Assembly (NCBI GenBank): GCA_016795565.1
Contig: JAEUGW010000036.1
Location: 1 to 34,163, forward strand
From: Opitutaceae bacterium
GTDB lineage: Bacteria; Verrucomicrobiota; Verrucomicrobiia; Opitutales; Opitutaceae
Direction: 5' to 3'
Length of the DNA: 34,163 nucleotides
The position numbers and the translations under genes are program-made. Under the pieces are notes generated by a model, which did not search any database, had not been told where the DNA came from, and saw nothing but the letters and a program-made list of their open reading frames with translations. Shown here in pieces: positions 1 to 8,085 of this stretch (position 1 is its first letter; every line of letters starts with the position of its first letter).

Positions 1-1
1 G

Positions 2-124
2 TTCTACCAACGCCTCCGCGAGAGCGGCAAACCGGCCAAGGTCTGCCTCACTGCGGTCATGCGCAAAATGATCGTCGTGCTCAACCGCATGCTCCGCGAC
101 CCGCACTTTTCCCTTGTCAGCTAA
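2..124 (+). CDS. IS110-family transposase, C-terminal end (partial)
   Basis: The first 41 codons of the window read open in frame 2 and end at TAA. The peptide (FYQRLRESGKPAKVCLTAVM, then RKMIVVLNRMLRD and a short tail) has the look of the end of the Transposase_20 domain in IS110/IS116/IS902 transposases: a Y-x-R-L ... GK-x-x-K helix followed by an RK-hydrophobic-hydrophobic stretch with LN-x-ML near the stop. The start lies outside the window, so I cannot tell whether the element is intact. IS110 elements usually lack clear terminal inverted repeats and none was seen after the stop. The assignment rests on a short tail, so the family is likely but not certain. Confidence 0.65.
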   Translation, partial: FYQRLRESGKPAKVCLTAVMRKMIVVLNRMLRDPHFSLVS

Positions 125-170
125 CACCGCTGCTTCGCTGCACTCAGTATGATCGGTGCCGCAGTCTCCC

Positions 171-197
171 CTTTCACCCTCACTTTCACCTTCACTC
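171..197 (+). repeat. Pyrimidine-rich TTTCACCCTCACTTTCAC leader phrase (copy 1)
   Basis: A CTTTCACCCTCACTTTCACC run ends three bases before the ispF start codon. Nearly the same phrase occurs directly upstream of the MoxR gene at 32013-32050. No Shine-Dalgarno-like purine run is present in either leader. It may be a dispersed repeat that lands just upstream of genes, or a shared non-Shine-Dalgarno initiation context. Confidence 0.6.
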
Positions 198-199
198 CT

Positions 200-676
200 A
201 TGTTTCGCATCGGCCACGGCTACGACATCCACCGCACGGCGGCGGGCCGGCCGCTCGTGCTGGGCGGCGTGAAATTCGACGCGCCGTTCGGTCTCAAGGG
301 CCACTCCGATGCCGATGCGCTGACCCACGCCATCTGCGACGCGTTGCTCGGCGCCGCCGGCCTGCCCGACATCGGCCATCAGTTCCCGAACACCGACCCC
401 GCCTACAAGAACGCCGACTCGCAGGTGCTGCTCCAGCGCGTCGTCGCCGCCTTGCGCGAGGGTGGCTGGGCCCCGGTGAACATCGACGCCACGCTCATCG
501 CCGAGCAACCCAGGATCGCCCCGCGCCTCGCCGAGATGAAGGCCGCGCTCGCGAAATCCAGCGGGCTGCCCGTGAACGCCATCGGCGTGAAGGCAACGAC
601 CAACGAGGGCTCCGACGACATCGGCCGCGGCCGGGCCATCGCCGCCCACGCCGTGGCCCTGATCCGGAAAGTTTAG
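200..676 (+). CDS. ispF: 2-C-methyl-D-erythritol 2,4-cyclodiphosphate synthase IspF
   Basis: IspF cyclises CDP-methylerythritol 2-phosphate to methylerythritol 2,4-cyclodiphosphate with release of CMP in the MEP isoprenoid pathway; it is a cytosolic homotrimer. At 158 residues it has the family's usual length. The N-terminal RIGHGYDIH supplies metal ligands D9 and H11; KGHSDADALTHAICDALLGA carries the third metal-binding His; DIGHQFPNTDP and the C-terminal KATTNEG motif are also present. An in-frame ATG lies 51 bases upstream at 149, but the family begins with the M-x-RIGHGYD motif, so 200 is chosen. No purine-rich ribosome-binding site precedes it; the leader is the pyrimidine phrase at 171-197. 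The gene appears to stand alone, without ispD beside it. Confidence 0.97.
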   Translation: MFRIGHGYDIHRTAAGRPLVLGGVKFDAPFGLKGHSDADALTHAICDALLGAAGLPDIGHQFPNTDPAYKNADSQVLLQRVVAALREGGWAPVNIDATLIAEQPRIAPRLAEMKAALAKSSGLPVNAIGVKATTNEGSDDIGRGRAIAAHAVALIRKV

Positions 677-925
677 CCAAGAAGAGGCACGAAAATGCAC
701 AAAAATCGGACCACCAGAGAGTGTCTCCAAACCCGGTTTGTCATTCTGAACGCAGTGAAGAATCCATCAGAATTTGCGGCGCTCGGCAGCGGAGGCGATA
801 ATCCAACTGGATTCTTCGCTGCGCTCAGAATGACAGGGAAGGGATGCTTAGTGGGTTTGAAAACATTCCGGAGCCGCCCTGTATCCGGAGTATTTCTTTG
901 CACCCTTTTGTGCCTTTTTGTGGCC
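676..925. repeat. Nested inverted-repeat cluster ahead of the first binding-protein gene
   Basis: Two inverted repeats are nested. The inner one has arms at about 740-768 (GTCATTCTGAACGCAGTGAA...) and 808-834, which match as reverse complements apart from a few bases. The outer arms are GCCAAGAAGAGGCACGAAAA (from 676) and the TTTGCACCCTTTTGTGCCTT... stretch at about 897-925. The inner unit recurs at 2510-2591 and 6928-7009, so it is a dispersed element. The right outer arm is also the coding DNA for the signal peptide of the next gene. The element could act as a transcript-end structure for ispF. Confidence 0.8.
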
Positions 926-2500
926 ATAAATTCCGGTTGCAAGAAGCGCGAGACCCTCGTCGAGCGCGGCAACCGCGAAGGTATCCTCCACCTGAGCATC
1001 GGCTCCGAGCCCTCCGACCTCGACCCGCACACGGTCACCGGACTCGGCGAAGCCAAGCTGGTGCAGACGATGTTCGATCCCCTGGTGAGCTTTGAACCCG
1101 GCACCCTTGCCCCGGTGCCCGCGCTCGCCGCGAGCTGGGACATATCCGCCGACGGCCTGACTTACACGTTCCACCTCCGCCCCGACGCGAAGTGGAGCGA
1201 CGGCACGCCCCTCACCGCGCAGGACTGTGTGGACTCGTGGAAACGCATCCTCACGCCCTCGCTCGGCGCGGACTACGCCTACTTCCTCTACCTCCTGCGG
1301 GGCGCGGAATCGTTTCACAAGGGCCGGAACACGGACTTCTCCACTGTCGGCGCCGTGGCCCGCGATGCCCGCACGCTGGTCGTCGCGCTCACCCACCCCG
1401 CTCCCTATTTCCTCCAGGCCTTGCTCAACTCCTGCTGGCGCCCGGTCAACGTGCGCGCCATCGCCGCCGTCGGCGATCCTTACCGGCGCGGCACGCCCTG
1501 GACCCGCCCCGGCAAGCTCGTCTCCAGCGGGCCGTTCGTGCTCAAGGAATGGGCCACCCAGCAGCGCGTTGTCGTCGAGAAATCCCCGACCTATTACGAT
1601 CGCGATCGGGTGCGCCTGAACGCCGTCCACCTCTACCCCACCGACAGCATCGACGCCGAGGAACGCGCCTTCCGCTCCGGCCAGCTCCACATCACCTACG
1701 CGCTGCCCCTCTCCAAGGTGCAGCCGGCCCAGCGCGAGAAAAATCCCGCGCTCCGCATCGACCGCCAGATGGAGACCTATTTCTTCCGCCTGAATGTCCG
1801 CAAGGCCCCGCTGCAAGACGCCCGCATCCGCCGCGCCCTCGCCCTCGCCGTCGATCGCGACACCATCGCGGGCAAAATCCTCCCCGGCGGCCGGACCCCC
1901 GCGCCGACCTTTGTTCCTCCGCTGCTCCAAGGTTACACGCCGCCCGCCGGCCAGATCTACAACCTCGCCGCCGCGCGCCAGCTCCTCGCCGACGCCGGCC
2001 ACGCCGACGGTGCCGGCCTGCCGCCCATCGAGATCCTCTACAACAATTCCGAGATCCTCCGCCTCGTCGCCGAGGCCATCCAGCAGATGTGGCACCGCGA
2101 CCTCGGCCTCGACGTGCGCCTCGTGAACCAGGAATACAAGAGCGTCTTCGCCAGCCGCCGCGCCGGCGACTACCAGGTCCTCCTCGGCAGCTGGACCGCC
2201 GACTACCTCGACGCCACGACCTTCCTCGACCTCTGGCGCAGCGACTCCGGCAACAACCACACCGGCTGGTCCGACCCGGCCTACGACGCGCTCTCCAACC
2301 GCGCCAACACGATGGCCGACCCGGCGGCCCGCGCCGCCGTGCTCGCCCAGGCCGAGGCCCTCGTCCTCGAATCCGCGCCGATCATCCCCCTCTACTTCAA
2401 CACCCACGTCTATTTCCTCCACCCCGCCGTGAAAGGCTGGCAGCCCACGCCGACCGACCATTCTGACTTCCGCTATGTCTGGCTGGAGGCCGGGAAGTAG
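851..2500 (+). CDS. Oligopeptide ABC transporter substrate-binding lipoprotein (SBP family 5), copy 1
   Basis: This is an extracytoplasmic peptide-binding protein of the OppA/DppA type (SBP_bac_5). The signal sequence has a basic start (KTFRSR), a hydrophobic core (VFLCTLLCLFVA) and a lipobox ending INSGC, so the protein should be a membrane-anchored lipoprotein. Family hallmarks follow: SEPSDLDPH, PALAASWDISADGLTYTFHL, WSDGTPLTAQD, SSGPFVLKEW, DARIRRALALAVDRD and a C-terminal PLYFNTHVYF. GTG at 851 is chosen because AGGGAAGGGA lies about six bases upstream. ATG at 830 is the alternative, but it is the last bases of the repeat arm. The length (549 aa) is normal. It is followed by a paralogue and, further on, by OppB/OppC permeases, implying peptide uptake. 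The signal peptide overlaps repeat DNA. Confidence 0.9.
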   Translation: MGLKTFRSRPVSGVFLCTLLCLFVAINSGCKKRETLVERGNREGILHLSIGSEPSDLDPHTVTGLGEAKLVQTMFDPLVSFEPGTLAPVPALAASWDISADGLTYTFHLRPDAKWSDGTPLTAQDCVDSWKRILTPSLGADYAYFLYLLRGAESFHKGRNTDFSTVGAVARDARTLVVALTHPAPYFLQALLNSCWRPVNVRAIAAVGDPYRRGTPWTRPGKLVSSGPFVLKEWATQQRVVVEKSPTYYDRDRVRLNAVHLYPTDSIDAEERAFRSGQLHITYALPLSKVQPAQREKNPALRIDRQMETYFFRLNVRKAPLQDARIRRALALAVDRDTIAGKILPGGRTPAPTFVPPLLQGYTPPAGQIYNLAAARQLLADAGHADGAGLPPIEILYNNSEILRLVAEAIQQMWHRDLGLDVRLVNQEYKSVFASRRAGDYQVLLGSWTADYLDATTFLDLWRSDSGNNHTGWSDPAYDALSNRANTMADPAARAAVLAQAEALVLESAPIIPLYFNTHVYFLHPAVKGWQPTPTDHSDFRYVWLEAGK

Positions 2501-2509
2501 TTTTCTCCT

Positions 2510-2591
2510 GTCATCCTGAGCGAAGCGAAGGATCCATCACGATGAGCGCCAGCAGACATGCCACTGGATTCTTCGCTGCGCTCAGAATGAC
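2510..2591. repeat. Inverted repeat of the TCATTCTGAGCGCAGCGAAG family (copy 2)
   Basis: Arms lie at about 2510-2540 (GTCATCCTGAGCGAAGCGAA...) and 2564-2591, the latter being nearly identical to the right arm of the 740-834 element. It fills the gap between the two binding-protein genes. The last bases of the right arm (GCTCAGAATGAC) contain the ATG taken as the start of the next gene. The stem could attenuate or stabilise the transcript between the paralogues. Confidence 0.8.
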
Positions 2592-4137
2592 GGATTTTGG
2601 GCGTCGCGCCCTTTTGTGCTTTTTGGGCTTTTATATGGCCATAAGTTCCGGCTGCTCGAAGCGCGCGGCGTCCGCCGCCCCGGCGGAAAAGATCCTGCGC
2701 ATCAGCCAGCGCAACGAACCGGCCACCCTCGACCCGCAGCTCGCCACGCTGCCCGACGAATTCTTCATCATCCGCGCCCTCGGCGAAGGCCTGCTCGTGC
2801 CCAACCCCGACGGCGGCGCGCCGCTGCCGGGTGCGGCCGAGCGTTACGAGGTTTCGCCCGACGGCCTCATCTACACCTTTCATCTGCGCGCCAACGCAAA
2901 ATGGTCGAACGGTGATCCGGTCACCACCTATGATTTTCAAGCATCCTACTTTGAGGCTCTCCTTCCGATGCGCGCCGCACCCAAGGCATCGCTTTTCTTT
3001 CCAATCAAAAACGCCAAGGCCTTTTATGAAGGCAAGCTAAGCAGCATCATCGAAGTCGGCATAGCCACACCAGATAAGCACACTTTGGTGATCACCCTTG
3101 AGGAGCCCAACGCTGATTTCCTCTCGATAGTGGCCAGTGGATCGTGGATCCCTCGCCATCGAGACAATGTTGGTTGTCAGCAGATCGGCCCGGAGAACGC
3201 GACCACGCGACTGAGCAACGGCCCGTTCATTCTCATCGACTGGAAGCCCAACCAGCACATCAGCGTCCGGAAAAGCCCGCACTATTGGGACGCGGCCAAC
3301 GTGAAACTCGACGGCATCCGCTTCCTTGCGATGGACAATGGCGACACCGAGGAACGCGCCTTCCGCGCCGGCCAGCTCGACGTGACGATGGCCGTGCCCT
3401 TCACCAAGCTCGCCGGCTACCGGGCGGAGCAGCCTTCCCCGCTCCGCTCCGTGCCGCTTTCGGAAACCCGTTACATTGCGCTCAACACCACCCGTCCGCC
3501 GCTCGACGACGCCCGCGTCCGCCGCGCCCTCGCGCTGGCCCTCGACCGCCAAACGCTGGTGGAAAAGGTGGTCCTCACCGGCCAGCCCGCCTTCAACTTC
3601 GTGCCCGCCGGCCTCGGCGATTTCACGCCGACCGCTCGCCTCGCGGAAGACACCGACGAGGCCCGCCGCCTGCTCGCCGCCGCCGGTTTCCCGGGCGGCC
3701 GCGGTTTTCCCCGCCTCGAGCTGGCCACCTGGGTCAACAGCCCCGTGCTCGAAGCCGTCCAGCAGCGATGGCGCCGCGAACTCGGCATCGAAGTCGCCCT
3801 GGCCCAACGCGAGGCGCGCACGCACCTCGCCGCGCTCGCCGGCGGGGACTACGCGATGGCGTTCATGACGGCCATCCCCGACTACGACAGCGCCGCCGAC
3901 CTGCTCACCCAGCTGACCACCGGCAACCCCGGCAACTACCCGCACTGGCACGACGCCGGCTTCGACCGGCTCGTCGCCGCCAGCGACTGGCCTGCGGCCG
4001 ACAAGCTCCTGATCGAAGCCATGCCGCTCATCCCGCTTTATTTCAACGCGCAGAACTTCCTCGTCGCCCCGCGCGTGAAAAACTGGCGGGCCGACCGGCT
4101 GTGGACGCGGTTTTATCGCGGCGTGTCCGTCGAATAG
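2587..4137 (+). CDS. Oligopeptide ABC transporter substrate-binding lipoprotein (SBP family 5), copy 2
   Basis: This is a tandem paralogue of the preceding gene, with the same order of motifs: [77 protein letters not shown] and [13 protein letters not shown] near the end. The lipoprotein signal ([19 protein letters not shown]) predicts membrane anchoring. ATG 2587 gives a normal short n-region. ATG 2542, with GAAGGA upstream, is the alternative and adds 15 residues translated from repeat DNA. Positions about 2925-3175 are clearly AT-richer than the rest of the gene (about 50% GC against 63-82% in lines I counted further on), suggesting a recombined segment. Tandem binding proteins often differ in peptide specificity; that is inference here. 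Confidence 0.9.
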   Translation: MTDFGRRALLCFLGFYMAISSGCSKRAASAAPAEKILRISQRNEPATLDPQLATLPDEFFIIRALGEGLLVPNPDGGAPLPGAAERYEVSPDGLIYTFHLRANAKWSNGDPVTTYDFQASYFEALLPMRAAPKASLFFPIKNAKAFYEGKLSSIIEVGIATPDKHTLVITLEEPNADFLSIVASGSWIPRHRDNVGCQQIGPENATTRLSNGPFILIDWKPNQHISVRKSPHYWDAANVKLDGIRFLAMDNGDTEERAFRAGQLDVTMAVPFTKLAGYRAEQPSPLRSVPLSETRYIALNTTRPPLDDARVRRALALALDRQTLVEKVVLTGQPAFNFVPAGLGDFTPTARLAEDTDEARRLLAAAGFPGGRGFPRLELATWVNSPVLEAVQQRWRRELGIEVALAQREARTHLAALAGGDYAMAFMTAIPDYDSAADLLTQLTTGNPGNYPHWHDAGFDRLVAASDWPAADKLLIEAMPLIPLYFNAQNFLVAPRVKNWRADRLWTRFYRGVSVE

Positions 4138-4198
4138 CCGGCTTGGCAACTCCGCTCTCGCCCCGTGGCGGACACCTCGCACATTCGAGCATTCCCCT

Positions 4199-5857
4199 AT
4201 GAAATTCAAGTTGCTGACCGTCATCCTCGCCGGGATCGCGGCCTCCGCGATCGCCGCGGACCCGGTTCCCGCCATCTCCGCCGCGCGCATCCTCGCACAC
4301 ACCAAGATTCTTTCCTCGGACGAATTCGAGGGCCGCGCCCCGGGCTCGCCTGGCGAGGAGAAGACCGTCGCCTACCTCGTCAGCGAGTTCAAGAAGCTCG
4401 GCCTCGCGCCGGGCAACCCTGACGGCACCTACATCCAGAACGCCCCGCTCGTCGGCATCACCTCCACGCCCACGCTCGCCTTCACCATCGACGGCCGCAC
4501 GCTCACCTTGGAAAACATCAACGACTTCATCGGCCCCTCCAGCCGTCTCACCCCGCACGTCGCGGCCAGGGATACCGAGGTCGTCTTCGTCGGCTATGGC
4601 ATCGTCGCCCCGGAGTATGGCTGGGACGACTACAAGGGCGTGGACGTCCGCGGCAAGACGGTCGTCATGCTCATCAACGACCCGCCGGTCACCAAGGCCG
4701 ACGGCACGCTTGATGACGCCATGTTCAAGGGCAAGGCCATGACCTACTACGGCCGCTGGACCTACAAATACGAGATCGCCGCCGCCAAGGGCGCCGCCGC
4801 CTGCCTCATCGTCCACGAGACGACGCCGGCCGCCTACCCGTTTGCCGTGGTGGTCAACAGCTGGACGCGCGAGAACTTCGAGATCAGCACCCCCGGCCTG
4901 AACGCCGACCACGTCGCCCTGCAGGGCTGGCTCACGCTCGACGCCGCCCGCCGGCTCTTCACCGCCTCGGGCAAGGACTATGACCGCGCCAAGGCCGCCG
5001 CCCTGCGCCCCGACTTTCAACCCCTCACGCTCGGCGCGAAGGCCTCCTTCACGGTGGACAACGCCCTCCGCCCCGTCGCCTCGCGCAACGTCGTCGCCCT
5101 CCTCCCCGGGGCCTACCCGAAGCTGCGCGACGAATATCTGATCTACACCGCCCACTGGGACCACCTCGGCCGCGACCCGCGCCTGCCGGGTGACCAGATT
5201 TTCAACGGTGCCGCCGACAACGCCGCCGGCGTCGGCGTCCTCCTCGAGCTCGCCCGCGCCTTCACCGAACTCCCCGCCGAGCAGCGCCCCAAGCGCAGCA
5301 TCCTGTTTCTCTCCGTCACGGCGGAGGAAAAAGGCCTCCTCGGCTCGCGCTACTATGCGCAGGATCCGCTCTACCCGCTGGCGAAGACCCTGGCGAACAT
5401 CAACATGGACGGCGCCAACCAGTTCGGCCCCACCAGCGACATGGCCACCATCGGCTACGGCGCCTCCACCATCGACGACATCGGCGCCGCCGTCGCCGCC
5501 CAGGGCCGCGTGATGAAGCCCGAGGCGCGACCCGAGAACGGCTCCTACTACCGCAGCGACCACTTCGAGTTCGCGAAGGTCGGCGTGCCTTCCTACTACC
5601 CGAAGAACGGCCGCACCTACATCGGCCAGCCCGCCGACTTCGCCGAGCGGCACGTCTCCGACTACATCGCCAACCGCTACCACAAGGTCACCGACGAGGT
5701 GCAGCCCGACTGGACCTTCGAGGGCGCAGCGCAGGACACCGTGTTCCTGCTCCAGGTCGGCTGGCGCATCGCCAACGGCGACACCTGGCCCGAGTGGAAA
5801 CCGGGCAACGAGTTCAAGGCCCGCCGCGACGCGATGCTGAAGCAGGCCGCCAAGTAA
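4199..5857 (+). CDS. Secreted M28-family zinc aminopeptidase with PA-type insert
   Basis: A signal peptide ([20 protein letters not shown]) predicts export. The catalytic M28 core sits in the second half: TAHWDHLG (first zinc His, around residue 319), GAADNAAG (bridging Asp), [10 protein letters not shown] (catalytic Glu and zinc Glu), NINMDG (zinc Asp) and [14 protein letters not shown] (last zinc His). The region before it (about residues 110-260, with [20 protein letters not shown] and [12 protein letters not shown]) looks like the protease-associated (PA) domain common in this family. M28 enzymes release N-terminal amino acids from peptides. Lying between two peptide-binding proteins and two peptide permeases, it probably trims peptides in the periplasm or outside the cell before uptake. 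The length of 552 aa is normal. No Shine-Dalgarno motif precedes the ATG. Confidence 0.93.
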   Translation: MKFKLLTVILAGIAASAIAADPVPAISAARILAHTKILSSDEFEGRAPGSPGEEKTVAYLVSEFKKLGLAPGNPDGTYIQNAPLVGITSTPTLAFTIDGRTLTLENINDFIGPSSRLTPHVAARDTEVVFVGYGIVAPEYGWDDYKGVDVRGKTVVMLINDPPVTKADGTLDDAMFKGKAMTYYGRWTYKYEIAAAKGAAACLIVHETTPAAYPFAVVVNSWTRENFEISTPGLNADHVALQGWLTLDAARRLFTASGKDYDRAKAAALRPDFQPLTLGAKASFTVDNALRPVASRNVVALLPGAYPKLRDEYLIYTAHWDHLGRDPRLPGDQIFNGAADNAAGVGVLLELARAFTELPAEQRPKRSILFLSVTAEEKGLLGSRYYAQDPLYPLAKTLANINMDGANQFGPTSDMATIGYGASTIDDIGAAVAAQGRVMKPEARPENGSYYRSDHFEFAKVGVPSYYPKNGRTYIGQPADFAERHVSDYIANRYHKVTDEVQPDWTFEGAAQDTVFLLQVGWRIANGDTWPEWKPGNEFKARRDAMLKQAAK

Positions 5858-5901
5858 GCTCCGCCTCCCCCACCCCGGGCCGCAACCCGGAGTTTGTTTT
5901 T

Positions 5902-5935
5902 CCTTCTGGCTTCTGGATTCTGAATTCTGGATTCT
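5902..5935 (+). repeat. TTCTGGATTCTGAATTCTGG leader phrase (copy 1)
   Basis: A CTTCTGGCTTCTGGATTCTG... phrase ends 12 bases before the oppB start. The same phrase with one substitution precedes the MsbA-like gene (8040-8073), and a shorter version precedes the ABC ATPase gene (18867-18888). The unit is internally repetitive (TTCTGGATTC). All three copies are on the sense strand immediately upstream of a start codon. Confidence 0.8.
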
Positions 5936-5947
5936 CCGCGCGCTCCC

Positions 5948-6865
5948 ATGTTCCGCTTCATCGCCCGCCGCCTGCTGCAGACCATCCCGGTCCTGCTCGT
6001 GATCATCACGGCGACGTTCTTCATGGTGCGTTTCGTCCCCGGCGGGCCCTTCACCTCGGAGAAGGCGCTCCCGCCCGAGATCCTCCGGAACATCGAGGCG
6101 CACTACGGCCTCGATCAGCCCCTCTGGCGGCAATACGTGAACTATCTCGGCCAGGTGGCCCGGGGAGACCTCGGCCCGTCGTTCAAATACACCAACCGGT
6201 CGGTCAACGAGATCATTGGCCAGACCCTGCCCGTGTCGCTCGAGCTCGGCGGCTGGGCCCTGTTGGTGGCGCTGGCGGTCGGCCTGCCGCTGGGCGTGCT
6301 CGCCGCCGTGCGCCGCAACAGCTGGCTCGACTATGCCTGCAGCGTCATCGGCATGATCGGCATCTGCGTGCCCGTCTATGTCGGCGGGCCGCTCTTCGCG
6401 CTGCTGTTCGGCGTCTATCTGCAGTGGGTCAATGTCTCCGGCTGGTATGAAGGAATTGATCGCGTGCTGCCCGCCCTGACCCTGGGGCTGGCTTACGCCG
6501 CCTACATCATGCGGATGACGCGCGGCGGCATGCTGGAGGTGCTCGGCCAGGACTACATCCGCACCGCCCGCGCGAAAGGCGCCTCGGAGGCCCGCATCGT
6601 CCTGCGCCATGCCCTGCGCGGCGGGCTGCTGCCCGTCGTGGCCTTTCTCGGCCCCGCCGTCGCCGGCATCCTCACCGGCTCGTTCGTCATCGAGACCGTC
6701 TTCCAGATCCCCGGCCTCGGGCGGCAGTTTGTCATCTCCGCCTTCAGCCGGGACTACACGCTGATCCTCGGCACGGTCATCCTCTACGCGACCCTGATCG
6801 TCGTCTGTAACCTGATCGTCGATATCGCGCAGGTGTGGCTCAATCCGAAGCTAAAGTTCGAATGA
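5948..6865 (+). CDS. oppB: Peptide ABC transporter permease, OppB/DppB type
   Basis: This is an inner-membrane permease of the peptide/nickel ABC family. Its N-terminus (MFRFIARRLLQTIPVLLVII, then TATFFMVRFVPGGPF) is the classic OppB signature: a first membrane helix followed by the RF.PG.P loop. YGLDQPLWRQYVNYL follows, then about five more helices and the EAA loop LGQDYIRTARAKGASEARIV that contacts the ATPase. The length of 305 aa is typical. OppC lies downstream after a repeat-filled gap of about 240 bases. Neither OppD nor OppF follows, so energy must come from ATPases encoded elsewhere. The start is set by the conserved N-terminus; there is no Shine-Dalgarno motif. Confidence 0.95.
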   Translation: MFRFIARRLLQTIPVLLVIITATFFMVRFVPGGPFTSEKALPPEILRNIEAHYGLDQPLWRQYVNYLGQVARGDLGPSFKYTNRSVNEIIGQTLPVSLELGGWALLVALAVGLPLGVLAAVRRNSWLDYACSVIGMIGICVPVYVGGPLFALLFGVYLQWVNVSGWYEGIDRVLPALTLGLAYAAYIMRMTRGGMLEVLGQDYIRTARAKGASEARIVLRHALRGGLLPVVAFLGPAVAGILTGSFVIETVFQIPGLGRQFVISAFSRDYTLILGTVILYATLIVVCNLIVDIAQVWLNPKLKFE

Positions 6866-6876
6866 GCGGATTTTTT

Positions 6877-7122
6877 CACCACGGATTTCCCGGATGATCA
6901 CGGATAACCAAACCATCACCCCCTTTTGTCATTCTGAGCGCAGCGAAGAATCCATCAGCACAACCGCCTGCGGATATCGTGATGGATGCTTCGCTACGCT
7001 CAGCATGACAATGACTCGGAATGTTCATTGGCGAGTCCCACGCCAGCCTCGCGGCTTGCTGTCTAGTCTCTGGATGACCGGCATCGCAATTTCATCTGAT
7101 AGAATCCGTGTCATCCGTGGTT
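6877..7122. repeat. Nested inverted repeats between oppB and oppC
   Basis: The outer arms are CACCACGGATTTCCCGGATG... (6877-6905) and GAATCCGTGTCATCCGTGG (7102-7120). The inner arms are GTCATTCTGAGCGCAGCGAA... (6928-6959) and GATGGATGCTTCGCTACGCT... (6981-7009), the same family as 740-834 and 2510-2591. This accounts for most of the gap between the two permease genes; the stretch 7010-7100 shows nothing recognisable. The right outer arm contains the likely GTG start of oppC. Confidence 0.8.
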
Positions 7123-8004
7123 AAAGAACCTTCAGCCGTATCCGCTGATCTTGAGCGCGGCTCGTCCCCCGCGCGCGACGCTTGGCACCGCTTGCGGAAG
7201 AACCGCCTGGCCGTGGCCGGCGGCCTCATGTTGCTCGTGCTGGCGGTGCTTTGCATCGCCGGTCCGTGGTTCCTGCGCGCCACCTACCAGGAGCAAAACC
7301 TCGACCTCGGCGCCACGCCGCCCTCCGCCGCCCACTGGCTCGGCACCGACACCCTCGGGCGCGACCTGCTGGTGCGCCTGCTCTACGGCGGCCGCATTTC
7401 GATTGGCGTCGGCCTCTGCGCCACCCTGGTCGCACTGACCATCGGCGTCATCTACGGCGCGGTCGCCGGCTACGTCGGCGGCAAGGCCGACGCCGTCATG
7501 ATGCGGCTCGTGGACATCATCTACGCGCTGCCGTTCACCATCTTTGTCATCCTGCTCATGGTGTTCTTCGGCCGGAACATCATCCTGCTCTTTGTCGCCA
7601 TCGGCGCGGTCGAGTGGCTGACCATGGCGCGCATCGTCCGCGGCCAGGTCATGACGCTGAAGAAGATGGAGTTCATCGAGGCGGCGCAGGCCCTCGGCTA
7701 CGGCCATGCGCGCATCATCTTCCGCCACCTCCTGCCCAACGCCCTCGGCCCCATCATCGTCTACGCCACGCTCACGATCCCGGCCGTGATGCTGCTCGAG
7801 GCCTTCCTCAGCTTCCTCGGCCTCGGCGTCCAGCCGCCGATGAGCTCCTGGGGCACGCTCATCAAGGACGGTGCCGAGAAGATGGAGGAGTTCTGGTGGC
7901 TGCTCGTCTTCCCCGGCGGCATCTTCTCCCTGACGCTCTTCTCCCTCAACTTCCTCGGCGACGGGCTCCGCGACGCCCTGGACGTGCGCGCCGCGAAAGA
8001 TTGA
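7108..8004 (+). CDS. oppC: Peptide ABC transporter permease, OppC/DppC type
   Basis: This is the partner permease of OppB. The N-terminal segment ARDAWHRLRKNRLAVAGGLM is the OppC_N signature (a basic RLRKNRLA patch leading into the first helix). HWLGTDTLGRDLLVRLLYGG is the diagnostic OppC motif, and the EAA loop FIEAAQALGYGHARIIFRHLLPN follows. AFLSFLGLGVQPPMSSWG near the end is also typical. The length of 298 aa is normal. The start is uncertain: GTG 7108 gives MSSVVKEPS, and GTG 7117 is also possible. Both lie inside the right arm of the outer repeat, so the first residues are translated from repeat DNA. A GC-rich hairpin (CCGCC/GGCGG) followed by GTTTT lies just after the stop and may terminate transcription. 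Confidence 0.93.
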   Translation: MSSVVKEPSAVSADLERGSSPARDAWHRLRKNRLAVAGGLMLLVLAVLCIAGPWFLRATYQEQNLDLGATPPSAAHWLGTDTLGRDLLVRLLYGGRISIGVGLCATLVALTIGVIYGAVAGYVGGKADAVMMRLVDIIYALPFTIFVILLMVFFGRNIILLFVAIGAVEWLTMARIVRGQVMTLKKMEFIEAAQALGYGHARIIFRHLLPNALGPIIVYATLTIPAVMLLEAFLSFLGLGVQPPMSSWGTLIKDGAEKMEEFWWLLVFPGGIFSLTLFSLNFLGDGLRDALDVRAAKD

Positions 8005-8039
8005 GGGCGTCCGCCGCCAGGCGGCCTTGGCGGTGTTTT

Positions 8040-8073
8040 CCTTCTGGCTTCTGGATTCTGAATTCAGGATTCT
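8040..8073 (+). repeat. TTCTGGATTCTGAATTCAGG leader phrase (copy 2)
   Basis: The same phrase as at 5902-5935 with one base changed, ending 12 bases before the start codon of the MsbA-like gene. Phrase-to-ATG spacing is the same in both copies, which argues that position is constrained or that the leaders were copied as a unit. Confidence 0.8.
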
Positions 8074-8085
8074 CGTCCGCCGCCC

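Noticed and set aside
4043..6610. Very long open frame on the minus strand (855 codons)
   Set aside because: It lies antisense to the M28 peptidase and oppB genes, its translation is Gly/Ala/Asp-rich without family motifs, and such frames are expected opposite GC-rich genes. The same holds for minus-strand frames at 848-2461, 7132-9765 and 11453-14128.
6894..7124. Short open frame translating to [13 protein letters not shown] and similar
   Set aside because: This is the translation of the palindromic repeat; no start signal or protein-like composition beyond it.
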